DNA from: Sediminibacillus halophilus
Lineage (GTDB): Bacteria; Bacillota; Bacilli; Bacillales; Amphibacillaceae
Direction of reading: 5' to 3'
DNA: 64,000 nt
Assembly: GCF_900103695.1 (NCBI RefSeq)
Contig: NZ_FNHF01000003.1
Span: 186,001-250,000, forward strand
Part shown: positions 1 to 9,768 of the stretch, piece after piece
Numbering within the stretch: the first letter of the stretch is position 1
How the letters are laid out: each line of letters starts with the position of its first letter
Notes under the pieces: generated by a model
Told to the model about the DNA's origin: nothing
What the model saw: the letters and a program-made list of their open reading frames with translations, nothing else
Databases searched by the model: none
Program-made: the position numbers and the translations under genes

Positions 1-980
1 GAGAAGGCGGAGCCCCCCTTGAGGGAGTCACTTTTGAATTACAAGATCAGGAAGGAACGACTTTACAAGGAGGATTGACTACCGATGAGAACGGAAAGCT
101 AATGGTACAAGGTCTTAAACCAGGAAGCTATCAGTTCGTGGAAACTGAGAGTATCGCTGGTTATGAGCTGAATGCAGCCCCGATTACGTTCGAAATCGAG
201 TTAGGTCAGAAAGAGAAAACAACGGTAGAAGCTATTAACAAATTAACACCGGGCTCTGTAGAATTGACCAAAGTTGGAGAAGAAGGAGAGACTCTTGAAG
301 GTGCTGAATTCAAACTATTGAATGAAGACGGAGAAGAAATTCAGAGTGGACTGACCACCAACGAAGAAGGGAAACTGGTTGTCGAGAATCTTAAACCAGG
401 TAACTATCAATTCATAGAAACGAAAGCACCTTCCGGATATCAGCTAGATTCTTCTGCTGTACCATTTGAAGTTATGAAAAACCAGAAAGAAATAGCAACA
501 GTAACCGTAAAAAACGAGAAAATAATGGGTAGTTTACAAATAATCAAGGTTGACGATCAAACAGACAAGACTCTTCAGGGTGCTGTATTTGAGGTGAGAG
601 ATAGTGATAATAAAGTTCTATCCACTCTCAAGACAAACAATATGGGTATGGCTCGGTTAAACTTCCTAGTCCCTGGCCAATACACTTTAGTGGAAACGAA
701 AGCACCTGAAGGGTACGAGCGATTAAAAGAACCGATCACCTTCACCATTGATAAAGAAAAATTAAGTGCGAAATTGGTTATCGAGAACGTTGCTATACCA
801 GAAACGCCAAAAACACATGATGAATCACCGAAAACACCCGACACACCTGAAAAAGAACCGAAAACACTTCCCCAAACTGGAGAAGAATGGCTGAGAACCC
901 TATTTCTATTAGGCTTGGTTTTAGTAGGAGTGGGAGGAGTTTTACTTATCGGCAGCCGTTATGAACGTGTTGAGGAATAG
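1..980 (+). CDS. LPXTG-anchored surface protein with CnaB/SpaA-type repeats (5' end outside window)
   Basis: The reading frame is open from base 3, so the gene begins before the window; an internal TTG at 75 is not the true start. Three successive CnaB/SpaA-type (prealbumin-like) repeats are visible. Each has a Lys near its first strand (ELTKV, QIIKV), a late Glu in the E-box (YQFVETESIAGY, YQFIETKAPSGY, YTLVETKAPEGY) and an Asn near its end, the residues that form intramolecular isopeptide bonds in this family. A Thr/Pro/Lys-rich wall-spanning stretch follows, then the sorting signal LPQTGEE, a hydrophobic segment and a short charged tail. It is a stalk- or pilin-like adhesin expected to be anchored covalently to peptidoglycan. 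The sortase gene 10 bp downstream is its likely enzyme. The ligand-binding head, if any, lies upstream. Confidence 0.9.
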   Translation, partial: EGGAPLEGVTFELQDQEGTTLQGGLTTDENGKLMVQGLKPGSYQFVETESIAGYELNAAPITFEIELGQKEKTTVEAINKLTPGSVELTKVGEEGETLEGAEFKLLNEDGEEIQSGLTTNEEGKLVVENLKPGNYQFIETKAPSGYQLDSSAVPFEVMKNQKEIATVTVKNEKIMGSLQIIKVDDQTDKTLQGAVFEVRDSDNKVLSTLKTNNMGMARLNFLVPGQYTLVETKAPEGYERLKEPITFTIDKEKLSAKLVIENVAIPETPKTHDESPKTPDTPEKEPKTLPQTGEEWLRTLFLLGLVLVGVGGVLLIGSRYERVEE

Positions 981-990
981 ATAAGAAAGG

Positions 991-1581
991 ATGAGTTTGT
1001 TGAGAGGAATTAATAGAAAAACCGGAATAGTGTTGCTATTCATCGGACTCATTCTTTTATCCATTCCCTTGTATTATGAATGGAAAAACGGTCAAGAAGT
1101 AGCTGCGATGGAGAAGGCACTTACAATGGTTTCTGAGTCACAAGGAGAACCTGTAGAACTAGATTCGATAGAAAAATTAACCGTGCCTAAAGAACAATTA
1201 AATGATGTACTAGATTTGGAGATTCCTGCAATTGATTTAAAACAAAAAGTTCTTCCGAAAACTACAGAGGAAAATTTAAACGTAGCATTAACCCAAATTA
1301 AACAAGATCAAACGCTCGGTGAAGGGAATTTTACAATAGCAGGACATAGAGGTTATAGAAATGGCCGTTACTTCAGTAATTTGCCTGATGTACCGATTGG
1401 GGCAGATATAATTGTGTCTAATGGAGGACAGAAGTTTGTATATGAAGTTAAAAGTTTAAAAAAAATCAAACCAACCAATGTAGATATCCTGGAAGACGAC
1501 AAAGTGAATGACAAAATCACTTTGATTACTTGCACAACAGATGGAAAAAAACGTATTGCCGTCCAAGGTATTTTAAAATAG
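991..1581 (+). CDS. sortase (class A/D type transpeptidase)
   Basis: A 196-aa membrane-tethered sortase. Residues about 10-28 form an N-terminal signal anchor. The catalytic triad is readable as His119 (AGHRGYR), Cys181 in the signature TLITC, and Arg188 (KKRIAVQG). Sortases cleave LPXTG between Thr and Gly and join the protein to lipid II or to another pilin. The gene follows the LPQTG protein by 10 bp with an AAGAAAGG ribosome site, so the two are almost certainly co-transcribed and this enzyme is probably dedicated to that substrate. The compact length fits class A or D better than B or C; the exact class is inferred. Confidence 0.92.
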   Translation: MSLLRGINRKTGIVLLFIGLILLSIPLYYEWKNGQEVAAMEKALTMVSESQGEPVELDSIEKLTVPKEQLNDVLDLEIPAIDLKQKVLPKTTEENLNVALTQIKQDQTLGEGNFTIAGHRGYRNGRYFSNLPDVPIGADIIVSNGGQKFVYEVKSLKKIKPTNVDILEDDKVNDKITLITCTTDGKKRIAVQGILK

Positions 1582-1588
1582 CACTTAA

Positions 1589-1631
1589 AAAAGAGAAAAG
1601 AGAGGGTTTTCTCCCCTCTTTTCTTCTATTT
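1589..1631 (+). terminator. rho-independent terminator after the sortase gene
   Basis: The stem AAGAGAAAAGAGAGGG pairs with CCCCTCTTTTCTTC across a short TTTT loop and runs into a T-rich tract. It begins about 10 bp after the sortase stop and closes the surface protein/sortase operon. Confidence 0.75.
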
Positions 1632-1764
1632 TATTCAGATAGTTTAGGGAATAGTCCACCTTCGCTTATACACTAGATTATTACTTCAACCTCACTATAT
1701 ATGCTAGGTATCTGAAGAATCTGGAGTGTATTCAATAATCCTTCCAAGAGGTGAATCAACGAAT

Positions 1765-3453
1765 ATGGTAAATATATTAAATGAGGCAAGTGTGCAATGT
1801 ACGGATAGTACTTTAAAAGTATCAGAAATAATTACAAACTTCATTAAAGAACAAGGTTGTACAAAGGTATTCGGTATCCCTGGCAAAAGTATCATACCAC
1901 TTATTTTCTCTATAGATGATAAAGAAATGGATTTTGTCTTATCCCGGCATGAATGCGGTGCAGGTTTTATGGCTACTGGCTATGCCTTACAAAACAATAC
2001 TTTGGGCGTAGCTATGGGAACTTCTGGACCAGGAGGGACCAATATGGTTACTTCTGCTGCACAAGCTTCTGCTTTTAATGCACCGGTGTTATTTATAACT
2101 GGACATCCCCCACTTAGTCAATCAGGGAGAGCACTAAGTCAAGATTCTAGTATTTTTGGTACAGATTTAGTGGATATGTTTAAATCAGTAACTAAGTTTA
2201 GTGCAAAGGTAGAAAGTGAGGATAGCATCAATCTATACTTACAACACGCTTTAGAAAAAGCTATGATTGGTCCGAAGGGTCCTGTACATCTATCTATCCC
2301 TTTAGACATACTTCAAAAAGATACGACCTCTAGTCAGCTGAACTATCTCAAGGTAGAGGACCCTATTATTTCAGGAAATATGAATAAATTTTTCTCCCTA
2401 TTAGAAGAAGCCAATCGTCCAGCGCTATTGGTTGGAAAAGGAGCACATGGGGCACATGCCTATCCAGAAATACAACGTTTAGCTGAAACATGGAATATAC
2501 CTGTCATGACTACCCCGGGTGGGAAGGGAACATTCATTTCCAACCATCCCCTTTCATTAGGAACCTTAGGGCTGGGGGGAGCACAAGCAGCTTCTGATTA
2601 TTTAGACGAAGGGGTGGATCTATTAATTGTGATTGGCTCCAAGCTTAGTGATATGTCTACAGCTAGCTTTCATGAAAACAATTTCCCGGAGAAGGTTATT
2701 CAATTTGATATTGATTCAACCTTTGCGGGGAAATCCATGCCATCAGAGATATTAATGATAAATGGGGATGCGAAAGAAAATCTTCAATATATACTTCAAT
2801 ACACTCCTGAAAGACCTAAACAGATTAAGATCAAAAATGAAATTGAAGCAGGAGATGGTCTTAACGATAATACGTCTGGTAGCAGTGAATATTTGTCAGC
2901 AGCTAGGTGCATGAAAATCTTACGGTCTCTTTTACCTCCTGAAACAATTACTTATGGGGACGATGGAAGTCATACCTTCTATGCACTAAGGCACTTCAAT
3001 GTTTGTAAACCAGGTACATTCTTTTTTGATGATGTGTTTGGGGCCATGGGGAATGGTATTGGACTATCCATTGGTGCAAAGTCAGCTCGGCCAAATGAAA
3101 TTATTACTTGTTTCACTGGAGATGGCTGTCTTTTTATGCATGGTATGGAGATTTCTGCAGCAGTTTGTGAAAATTATCCAGTCATTATTTATGTCTTTAA
3201 TAACGGAATGTATGACATGGTGGATAAAGGAATGAAAACCATTCATGATAAAACCGTAGGGGCGAAGTTTTACACAGAGATAAATGCAACTGAACTGGCG
3301 ACCTCATTAGGTGCAATAGGACGTCGTTGTTTCACTGAAGAGGATATTGAAGAAGCAACCTTGCAAGCTTTGGAAGAACAACATCTGCCAACCGTTATAG
3401 AATTAATGGTCCAGAAAGATGAAATGCCACCAATCGAATTAAGATTTAAATAG
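1765..3453 (+). CDS. thiamine-diphosphate-dependent enzyme, acetolactate synthase-like
   Basis: Start taken at the ATG behind AAGAGGTG; a GTG at 1726 would add 13 residues. The 562-aa protein has the three-domain plan of the acetolactate synthase/benzoylformate decarboxylase superfamily. The N-terminal PYR domain carries the activating Glu63 in RHECGAGF, a central domain follows, and the C-terminal PP domain has the Mg-ThDP motif GDG (about residue 452) ending in NN (about 479-480). ThDP enzymes of this group decarboxylate 2-oxo acids and may ligate or oxidise the product. The substrate cannot be read from the sequence. No ilvN-like regulatory subunit is nearby; instead a carboxymuconolactone-decarboxylase-like gene starts 16 bp downstream, arguing against simple branched-chain biosynthesis and for a catabolic role. 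Confidence 0.85.
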   Translation: MVNILNEASVQCTDSTLKVSEIITNFIKEQGCTKVFGIPGKSIIPLIFSIDDKEMDFVLSRHECGAGFMATGYALQNNTLGVAMGTSGPGGTNMVTSAAQASAFNAPVLFITGHPPLSQSGRALSQDSSIFGTDLVDMFKSVTKFSAKVESEDSINLYLQHALEKAMIGPKGPVHLSIPLDILQKDTTSSQLNYLKVEDPIISGNMNKFFSLLEEANRPALLVGKGAHGAHAYPEIQRLAETWNIPVMTTPGGKGTFISNHPLSLGTLGLGGAQAASDYLDEGVDLLIVIGSKLSDMSTASFHENNFPEKVIQFDIDSTFAGKSMPSEILMINGDAKENLQYILQYTPERPKQIKIKNEIEAGDGLNDNTSGSSEYLSAARCMKILRSLLPPETITYGDDGSHTFYALRHFNVCKPGTFFFDDVFGAMGNGIGLSIGAKSARPNEIITCFTGDGCLFMHGMEISAAVCENYPVIIYVFNNGMYDMVDKGMKTIHDKTVGAKFYTEINATELATSLGAIGRRCFTEEDIEEATLQALEEQHLPTVIELMVQKDEMPPIELRFK

Positions 3454-3469
3454 AGGGGGGGAAGAAATA

Positions 3470-3865
3470 ATGGATAAACAACAGTTAGGTTGGGGAAATA
3501 TTGAAGAAATAGCAGGAGATAACGGAGTTAAAGTGATGAAAGAAGTCCAAAACTTTTCTCCGAGATTTGCTAAATTAGCTTTAGAGTTCGGATACGTAGA
3601 TCTTTATTCTGATAATACGCTAGACTTAAAGCAAAGAGCACTAATTACCCTTTCTTCCTTGATTTCACAGGGAGAGCAAGGTACTGATTTAACTTTTCAC
3701 TATCGCGTAGCATTGAGGGCGGGTGTTTCAAAAGATGAAATATTAGAGTTAATAATTCATTGTAGTGGCTACGCTGGATTTCCTAAGGCCATGACAGCAT
3801 TATTTATTTTTAAAGAGACTTATCAGAAGTTTAAACAAGAAAACCCTGGCTATATGGAAGAATAA
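3470..3865 (+). CDS. carboxymuconolactone decarboxylase (CMD/AhpD superfamily) protein
   Basis: A 131-aa all-helical protein that starts at an ATG behind AGGGGGG. The segment HYRVALRAGVSKDEILELII followed by HCSGYAGFPKAM matches the PcaC-type core of the CMD family, including the YAGxPxA turn. The AhpD CxxC pair is absent, so a peroxidase role is unlikely. PcaC members decarboxylate gamma-carboxymuconolactone, but many small homologues have unknown substrates. It is the second gene of a two-gene operon with the ThDP enzyme and probably handles the same metabolite. That pathway link is inference. Confidence 0.82.
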   Translation: MDKQQLGWGNIEEIAGDNGVKVMKEVQNFSPRFAKLALEFGYVDLYSDNTLDLKQRALITLSSLISQGEQGTDLTFHYRVALRAGVSKDEILELIIHCSGYAGFPKAMTALFIFKETYQKFKQENPGYMEE

Positions 3866-3878
3866 TGCTGTAGACTCG

Positions 3879-3917
3879 TTAAAAAAGCTGGCTCATTAGA
3901 AATAGCCAGCTTTTTTA
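3879..3917 (+). terminator. strong rho-independent terminator
   Basis: AAAAAAGCTGGCT and AGCCAGCTTTTTT form a near-perfect stem with a 10-nt loop and a T run, 14 bp after the CMD gene. It is roughly symmetrical and may also serve transcripts arriving from the opposite AraC gene. Confidence 0.9.
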
Positions 3918-4083
3918 AATCCATTATGCCGAACCTTGGTAGAGGATATAATTACCCGTACCATGAATTAGTCCGGTAAAAGAAGAAGAGTTATTATGTA
4001 AGTTAGTCAACAAACATTATAAATCTTTGGCTAATATAAAAACGATGATCATTAAGGAAGATTACAGTTTTTTCATTGTAAAC

Positions 4084-5274
4084 TTAGTAACCATTATCTA
4101 TCATTTTATTTCTGTATTCTAGGGGGGTACACTTATTTTTCCTTTTGAATTGGAAGGAAAAATAACTTTGGCTCTCAAATCCCGAATAGTGCGCAATATC
4201 CACTAGTAAATAAGATGAATTCTTTAGAAAATATTTCGCCTTTTTAAGACGCTCTCCTAAAATATATTCTTGCAGGGGAATGCCTACTTCTTTTTTAAAT
4301 AAAGAAGAAATATAACTTGGGTGACGGCCACAATAGGTTGCTATTTGTTTTAACGTAATAGAATCTGTGAGATGATCTTGGATATAACTTACTGCCGTTC
4401 GCGTTGCTTTTGAGTGCCCTTTCACTAAATATTGCTGAACTTTTGTTAAATAGGAAGACAATATTCTTAATTCATGTTTGATATAATGGTTTTGATCCTT
4501 GGGATATATTTTTGTTTCTATCTGTTTAACAAATGATTCTCTAAGTTTAATCATTTGTTGAGGGTTACATCCTGCTTCAATAGCCTCCTGAGTAAGTGTA
4601 GAAACAAAAATCATTAAATTATTTTTCATATATCGAATGTTGAACAGGTTTAAGTATTGTAATGAAGAAGGCCGATATTCTTGAAATATTTTAATACATC
4701 GCTTATCTCCTTTTTTAAATAACGATAAAAACTCCGTTTCCTGCTGATGAGGGTAGTACAATTCTTTTTCTTCGGTGATTTTTTGATGGAGGGTTATGTC
4801 ATCGAGGATTTCTTTATTATTGGCTATTTCCTCTTGCTGAGAACAAATTCCTAAGTAGAGAATTTGTTTATATCTTTCCACTTCTCTTTTGGATAATTTA
4901 GAAATCTTGAAGGAATACTCCAGTTTAATGGGACACTCTACATTTAGTTTTTCTCCAAATGTCTCTGTATTATTCTCTCGTAAATAAGGTCCAATGACAA
5001 ACATCCCTTTATCAGAAAAGGGGTCTGGCAGAACTATAAAACAAATATTACTTAGTTTTATTTCTTGTGCATTCAAATGAGAGGTGTTGTTCCGTATTCT
5101 CTTTTCTATTTGGGAGAAAATCTGGGGATTAGAAGCGTTAATTTTATTACAGGTATATGAATCCGCCAGCTTGGAATCACGAAAGTAGTAAGAAGGTAAA
5201 TTTGAAGATAGATAAATTAAGTGTAATTTCTTCATTATAAAATGGCTATTTTTGTTTTTCTTAAGTTTACTCAT
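4084..5274 (-). CDS. AraC-family transcriptional regulator
   Basis: A 396-aa regulator. The last about 100 residues are a classical AraC/XylS double helix-turn-helix: first helix pair around ITLKQIATYCGRHPSYISSL, second around DIAHYSGFESQSYFSFQFKR. The N-terminal about 280 residues form a sensory region I cannot assign to a named domain; it contains PFSDKGMFVIGPYLR and several helices. It starts at an ATG behind AGGGGTAC. It converges on the ThDP/CMD operon and is the only regulator nearby, so it may control that operon, though no operator is recognisable. Confidence 0.85.
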   Translation of the reverse strand: MSKLKKNKNSHFIMKKLHLIYLSSNLPSYYFRDSKLADSYTCNKINASNPQIFSQIEKRIRNNTSHLNAQEIKLSNICFIVLPDPFSDKGMFVIGPYLRENNTETFGEKLNVECPIKLEYSFKISKLSKREVERYKQILYLGICSQQEEIANNKEILDDITLHQKITEEKELYYPHQQETEFLSLFKKGDKRCIKIFQEYRPSSLQYLNLFNIRYMKNNLMIFVSTLTQEAIEAGCNPQQMIKLRESFVKQIETKIYPKDQNHYIKHELRILSSYLTKVQQYLVKGHSKATRTAVSYIQDHLTDSITLKQIATYCGRHPSYISSLFKKEVGIPLQEYILGERLKKAKYFLKNSSYLLVDIAHYSGFESQSYFSFQFKRKNKCTPLEYRNKMIDNGY

Positions 5275-5385
5275 TTCTGTACCCCTACCTTCCCAAGTAT
5301 AATTGGCAATAATGTTTTCTGTATATCGCCTTACCTTTATTTTCTAACAATAATTGCTAATTTGTTAAGTGACGAAAGTCATAAG

Positions 5386-5734
5386 TTAAGAAAAGAGTTT
5401 CCGTGGAAAAATGTTACAAAAGTAATAAAGAACACTTTTTAATTCCGGAACAAGAAGTAATACACCACCGGTATTTGAAAGAAGTATAGAGTAAGAAAAT
5501 CCGGGTTTACTAATATACAGGGTAGAACAAATCAACAAAAAGTAAATTAAAGAAAGGTTGTTCTCTGCGGGGCAGATAATTATTATGGCTCCTAAAAGCA
5601 TCCCCAAATAATTCCCACTGATTACCTAAACTTATCTCCACGACTGTGCCCAAAATGACTGATAGGATCAGCATCATTAAGATGAGAATGATTTTGCTTC
5701 TTAGGGTTTTGAGGTTTAGTTCTTCTATTGACAT
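5386..5734 (-). pseudogene. small membrane protein gene with a +1 frameshift in a G tract
   Basis: Two overlapping minus-strand reading frames join perfectly if one G is removed from the GGGG tract at about 5600-5605. The first frame (ATG at 5734, good AAGGAG site) reads MSIEELNLKTL, then one membrane span, to NQWELFG. The second continues MLLGAIIIICPAENN and has two or three more hydrophobic spans before ending in FPRKLFS at 5386. The repaired product is about 115 aa with 3-4 transmembrane helices and no family I recognise. The break may be a true mutation or a homopolymer sequencing error. Confidence 0.55.
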
Positions 5735-6031
5735 TCCCATTCTCCTTCATTCTTTTTTACGTGTTATTAGGTAAATAGAACTATATTTACGAAAGGGTTC
5801 TAAAAAAGACATTTAGCGAACATAAGTGGTTTGGTGTAAAAACAGATTTTCTAACTTAGAGTGAACCAATGATGGCTGGGTGACAATCTGCCTTTAAACC
5901 ACTCTGAATGTGAAAAAATACTATTAACCTAGGATTCTGTTACTGAAACACGTAAATCTCTAGGGAGCAGTTGAAACATCTTGCTGTAAAAGTGCGTATA
6001 GTAAATAAATGGGAGTAAAGGAGAGGAAGAA

Positions 6032-7306
6032 GTGTACCAGGACATTTTTGAAGAGGTTATTAGTATCTTGCATAATGATTATGCTGGTTGTCTGGATAAG
6101 CAGGGATGGGATAATCCGAACTTCTATCGCAAGGAAATAATAGAAGGGCAAAAACAAAAAGATTTAGACGATGATCAATTTATCCGTATCGTTCGTGATT
6201 ATCTGTTGGATTTTAAGGATTTACATATAAGTTTTCGTTACACGGATAAATTCAACAACCATGAAACAGAGGTCGGTTTTTCCACAAGAAGATACAAAGA
6301 TTCTCTTTATATACTGTCTGCTGGAAAAGAAAATCGTTTAAAACCAGGAGATAAAATTATCGCCTTGGACGGTAAAGCAATTGAAGACTTGGTAGAAATT
6401 CACCAAAGACAACTGATGGAGACGGAACCAGAAAGAGAAAATTGGAATACCATTCTTCCATTATATAAAACCATGGAAATAAAAGATGTTACCGGCCATG
6501 AATACCATTTAGATATCAAAAAATTTGAAAAGGAAATTTATCAAGGACTATACACTTTAAAAGAAATATCCGAAGGAACATTGCTTTTAAAGGTAACAGA
6601 CTTTTTGGATCAGCAAGCTATTACGCAATTAGTTACAGAAAACGAATCTTCGTTAAGCAAAAGCAGGAACCTCATCATTGATGTGCGTGAAAATAAAGGT
6701 GGTAGTGACTTAGCTTTTTTTGAATTACTCCCCTTTATTTTTAATGGCAAGCAGATAGACCTGAACAGTTTTAATCAAGATAAGATGTTGACCAATTGCA
6801 CGAGCCGAAATGTCGCCCTCCGCAAAAAATTACTAAAACAAGTTGCTGCCTCCATTCATGATGCAACCACTTTGAATCAGATAAACACCATAATCGGGGA
6901 ACTGGAAAGTAATAGGGGGAGGGGTTTTGTTGAGCTTGAATTTGGCAAAACGGAGGACAGCTTGGTGATAAATACAAAACCTGGTCCCGACAACATCGTT
7001 TTGTTAACGGATGTATATTGTGGAAGCTCGGGTGATTCATTTGTGGAGGTGTGTAAAAACTCCTCTAAGGTTACGGTAATAGGAAGACCTACATTAGGTT
7101 TAAATGATTATGCGAATATAGCTGCAAAGAGCTGGGCAGACAAATTTGAATTATGGTATCCAACGTCTAAGTTATCTAGAGTTGATGAAGGGGTCGGGGT
7201 GAGTGGAATTGGGATAAAACCGGATATTTACGTTCCTTGGACTCCAAGGCATATCAAGGAGGATGTTGATCTAAAAAGGGCTATTAACCATTTATCTTTA
7301 AAGTAA
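6032..7306 (+). CDS. S41-family (C-terminal-processing/tricorn-core-like) peptidase
   Basis: A 424-aa protein starting at a GTG behind AAAGGAGAGG. After an N-terminal helical region (residues about 1-70) there is a PDZ-like segment (ENRLKPGDKIIALDGKAIED, about residues 100-125). The S41 catalytic core follows: NLIIDVRENKGGSD, then NIVLLTDVYCGSSGDSF with the expected nucleophilic Ser, and a late GVGVSGIGIKPDIYVPW segment as in TSPc domains. No signal peptide is seen, so it is probably cytoplasmic, unlike CtpA/CtpB. The substrate is unknown and it is monocistronic. Confidence 0.8.
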   Translation: MYQDIFEEVISILHNDYAGCLDKQGWDNPNFYRKEIIEGQKQKDLDDDQFIRIVRDYLLDFKDLHISFRYTDKFNNHETEVGFSTRRYKDSLYILSAGKENRLKPGDKIIALDGKAIEDLVEIHQRQLMETEPERENWNTILPLYKTMEIKDVTGHEYHLDIKKFEKEIYQGLYTLKEISEGTLLLKVTDFLDQQAITQLVTENESSLSKSRNLIIDVRENKGGSDLAFFELLPFIFNGKQIDLNSFNQDKMLTNCTSRNVALRKKLLKQVAASIHDATTLNQINTIIGELESNRGRGFVELEFGKTEDSLVINTKPGPDNIVLLTDVYCGSSGDSFVEVCKNSSKVTVIGRPTLGLNDYANIAAKSWADKFELWYPTSKLSRVDEGVGVSGIGIKPDIYVPWTPRHIKEDVDLKRAINHLSLK

Positions 7307-7606
7307 ATAATTTCCTTTTACCGGGCTGTATGTAGTCGATGACTAGTTAGGACTGATTAGTAATTGATAACAATGGGTATTTACAAGGGAAAGTACCACC
7401 TAGAGGGAGTGCAAAGTTAATGTTTTGGAGACCAAGGCATAACGGTGCACTTTCCTTCTCTTTTTGGGATATTTTTCATCCCAAAGCCATGCAGGAAATC
7501 CAATGGTAAATGGAGAAAAGGATGAAAGGACTTGCATGCAATAACACAATGGCTGCTTATATATTTTCACACGTAAGGCGGAGCATCGAAAGGGGAATTA
7601 TTCGTT
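7307..7606. other. intergenic stretch with two inverted repeats
   Basis: No coding sequence is supported here. GGAAAGTACCACC (about 7389) faces GGTGCACTTTCC (about 7443) across about 45 nt, followed by a T-rich run. Next to it TTTGGGAT pairs with ATCCCAAA (about 7462-7484). These could end the S41 transcript or fold in the fbp leader. No known riboswitch class matches. Confidence 0.4.
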
Positions 7607-9538
7607 TTGAACACCAAATACTTAGACTTGCTAGCCCAGAAGTACAATAGTGAAGAAAAGGTAGTAACGGAGATTATCAACCTGGAGGCTATTCTCAATC
7701 TGCCCAAAGGGACCGAGCATTTTGTCAGTGACCTTCATGGCGAATATAAAGCCTTTCAGCATGTATTAAGAAATGGATCAGGCAAAGTAAAAGAAAAGAT
7801 AAGCGACCTGTTTGCGAAGGAGTTATCGGAAGAGGAAATTACTGAATTTGCGACATTGGTATATTACCCGGAAGAAAAACTCCAGTTGATTAAAAGCAAT
7901 TTCAACAGTACGCAGGAACTTAATCAATGGTACACGGAAATGATAGAGCGGATGATCAAGCTGATTTCCTATGCTTCCTCCAAGTATACCCGTTCCAAGC
8001 TAAGGAAAGCATTGCCAGAGCAGTTCGTGTATATTATCGAGGAACTGTTGTACAAAACAGATGAATTCACCAACAAGAAAGAATATTATACAAAAATCGT
8101 CCAGGAGATTATTTCGCTCGGACAGGCAGACAAGTTGATTATCGGACTTTCTTATACAACCCAAAGGCTGGTTGTCGATCACCTTCATGTCGTAGGCGAT
8201 ATTTACGATCGGGGGCCAGAGCCGGACAAAATAATGGAAACGCTGATCAACTACCATTCTGTCGATATTCAGTGGGGTAACCATGACGTGCTGTGGCTTG
8301 GCGCTTTTGCCGGATCCAAGGTTTGCCTTGCCAACATCATCCGGATATGCGCTCGCTATAACAACTTAGGTATCATCGAAGATGCTTATGGCATCAATCT
8401 CCGGCCGCTTCTCAACCTTGCTGAAAAATACTATGACGACAATACGGCTTTCCGTCCGAAGAAACAGCCGGAGGAAAAGTTGTCCGATTATGAAGAATGG
8501 CAGATTACGAAAATTCATCAGGCAATCACCATGATTCAATTCAAACTCGAAAGTCCGATCATCAAGCGTCGCCCATACTTCAATATGTCCGATCGGTTGT
8601 TGCTCGATAAAGTTGATTACGATAAAAACGAAGTGACGATTCAAGGAGAAACGCACCCAATTGAAAACCCGTGCTTTGCCACAGTCAATCCAGAGCATCC
8701 GGAAGAACTGTTGGACGAAGAAGCAGAAGTGATCGATCGGCTGCTGTTTTCTGTCCAGCACTCGGAAAAGCTGGCCAGACACATGAAGTTCCTAATGAAA
8801 AAAGGCAGTCTTTATTTGAAATATAACAGCAACCTGTTGATTCATGGCTGTATTCCTTTGGATGAAGATGGCAATATGGAGAGCATGGAGGTGGAAGGCA
8901 AAAGCTACAAAGGCCGGGAGTTGTTTGATGTTTTTGAGCGCAATTTGCTGCATGCCTTTGCCCATCCGGAAGAGACCGATGATTTGGCGACAGACATGGT
9001 CTGGTATTTATGGACCGGAGAGTCTTCCTCTTTATTCGGAAAAAGAGCGATGACCACCTTTGAAAGGTACTTTATCAAAGACAAGAAAACGCACAAAGAG
9101 CAGAAAAATCCTTATTACCATTTACGTGAACAGGAAGACATTTGCCGGAAAATTCTTGAAGAGTTCGACATGGACCCGGATCAGGGTCATATCATCAATG
9201 GGCATACCCCGGTAAAAGAAATAGAGGGGGAAAATCCCATCAAAGCCAATGGGAAGATGATTGTGATAGATGGAGGCTTCTCCAAGGCATATCAGCCGAC
9301 AACGGGAATTGCGGGCTATACGTTGTTATACAATTCCTACGGTATGCAGCTCGTCGCCCACAAACATTTTAATTCAAAGGAAGAAATCCTCCAGAACGGG
9401 ATGGACGTATTATCTGTGAAACGACTGGTTGATAAAGAATTGGAAAGAAAAAAAGTTCGGGAAACAAATATCGGCGAGGAATTATTACAACAAGTGTCTA
9501 TTTTGAACGATTTATTGGAGTATCGGTATTTGAAATAA
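7607..9538 (+). CDS. fbp: fructose-1,6-bisphosphatase, class III
   Basis: At 643 aa this has the size of the Firmicutes-specific class III FBPase (EC 3.1.3.11), which hydrolyses fructose 1,6-bisphosphate to fructose 6-phosphate in gluconeogenesis. It is a calcineurin-like metallophosphoesterase whose metal-binding motifs read [43 protein letters not shown] and [10 protein letters not shown]. It starts at a TTG with an AAAGGGG ribosome site; the N-terminus aligns well with the family. It is monocistronic. As a gluconeogenic enzyme it pairs metabolically with the malate:quinone oxidoreductase 1.5 kb downstream. Confidence 0.97.
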   Translation: MNTKYLDLLAQKYNSEEKVVTEIINLEAILNLPKGTEHFVSDLHGEYKAFQHVLRNGSGKVKEKISDLFAKELSEEEITEFATLVYYPEEKLQLIKSNFNSTQELNQWYTEMIERMIKLISYASSKYTRSKLRKALPEQFVYIIEELLYKTDEFTNKKEYYTKIVQEIISLGQADKLIIGLSYTTQRLVVDHLHVVGDIYDRGPEPDKIMETLINYHSVDIQWGNHDVLWLGAFAGSKVCLANIIRICARYNNLGIIEDAYGINLRPLLNLAEKYYDDNTAFRPKKQPEEKLSDYEEWQITKIHQAITMIQFKLESPIIKRRPYFNMSDRLLLDKVDYDKNEVTIQGETHPIENPCFATVNPEHPEELLDEEAEVIDRLLFSVQHSEKLARHMKFLMKKGSLYLKYNSNLLIHGCIPLDEDGNMESMEVEGKSYKGRELFDVFERNLLHAFAHPEETDDLATDMVWYLWTGESSSLFGKRAMTTFERYFIKDKKTHKEQKNPYYHLREQEDICRKILEEFDMDPDQGHIINGHTPVKEIEGENPIKANGKMIVIDGGFSKAYQPTTGIAGYTLLYNSYGMQLVAHKHFNSKEEILQNGMDVLSVKRLVDKELERKKVRETNIGEELLQQVSILNDLLEYRYLK

Positions 9539-9575
9539 GAAAGATTCTCCCTTTTTGAGGGAGTTAAGAGTAAAT

Positions 9576-9618
9576 AGCAAAAAGCCAGGCCTAGGTAGGC
9601 TTTGCTTTTATCTTTTTA
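9576..9618 (+). terminator. probable terminator after fbp
   Basis: AGCAAAAAGCC and GGCTTTGCT pair around AGGCCTAGGTA, with a T-rich stretch after it, about 40 bp past the fbp stop. The stem has one bulge, so it is only moderately convincing. Confidence 0.5.
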
Positions 9619-9768
9619 TTGGTGATTCCCGCATTTTCCTGGAAAATAGGTGATTGGTTACCCTGGAGTGTTGCATCCGAAAAGTAATGGTGTATCAATT
9701 GTTTTAATCTTCCTTCCAATGGATATACAATGAAATAAAATGACTTGAACAAGGGAGGAACAGTATTC

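Noticed and set aside
7389-7484. Riboswitch in the fbp leader
   Set aside because: Inverted repeats are present, but none of the conserved blocks of known classes can be seen.
8366-8782. Long antisense frames within fbp and other genes
   Set aside because: They are shadows of strongly coding frames with no start signals of their own.
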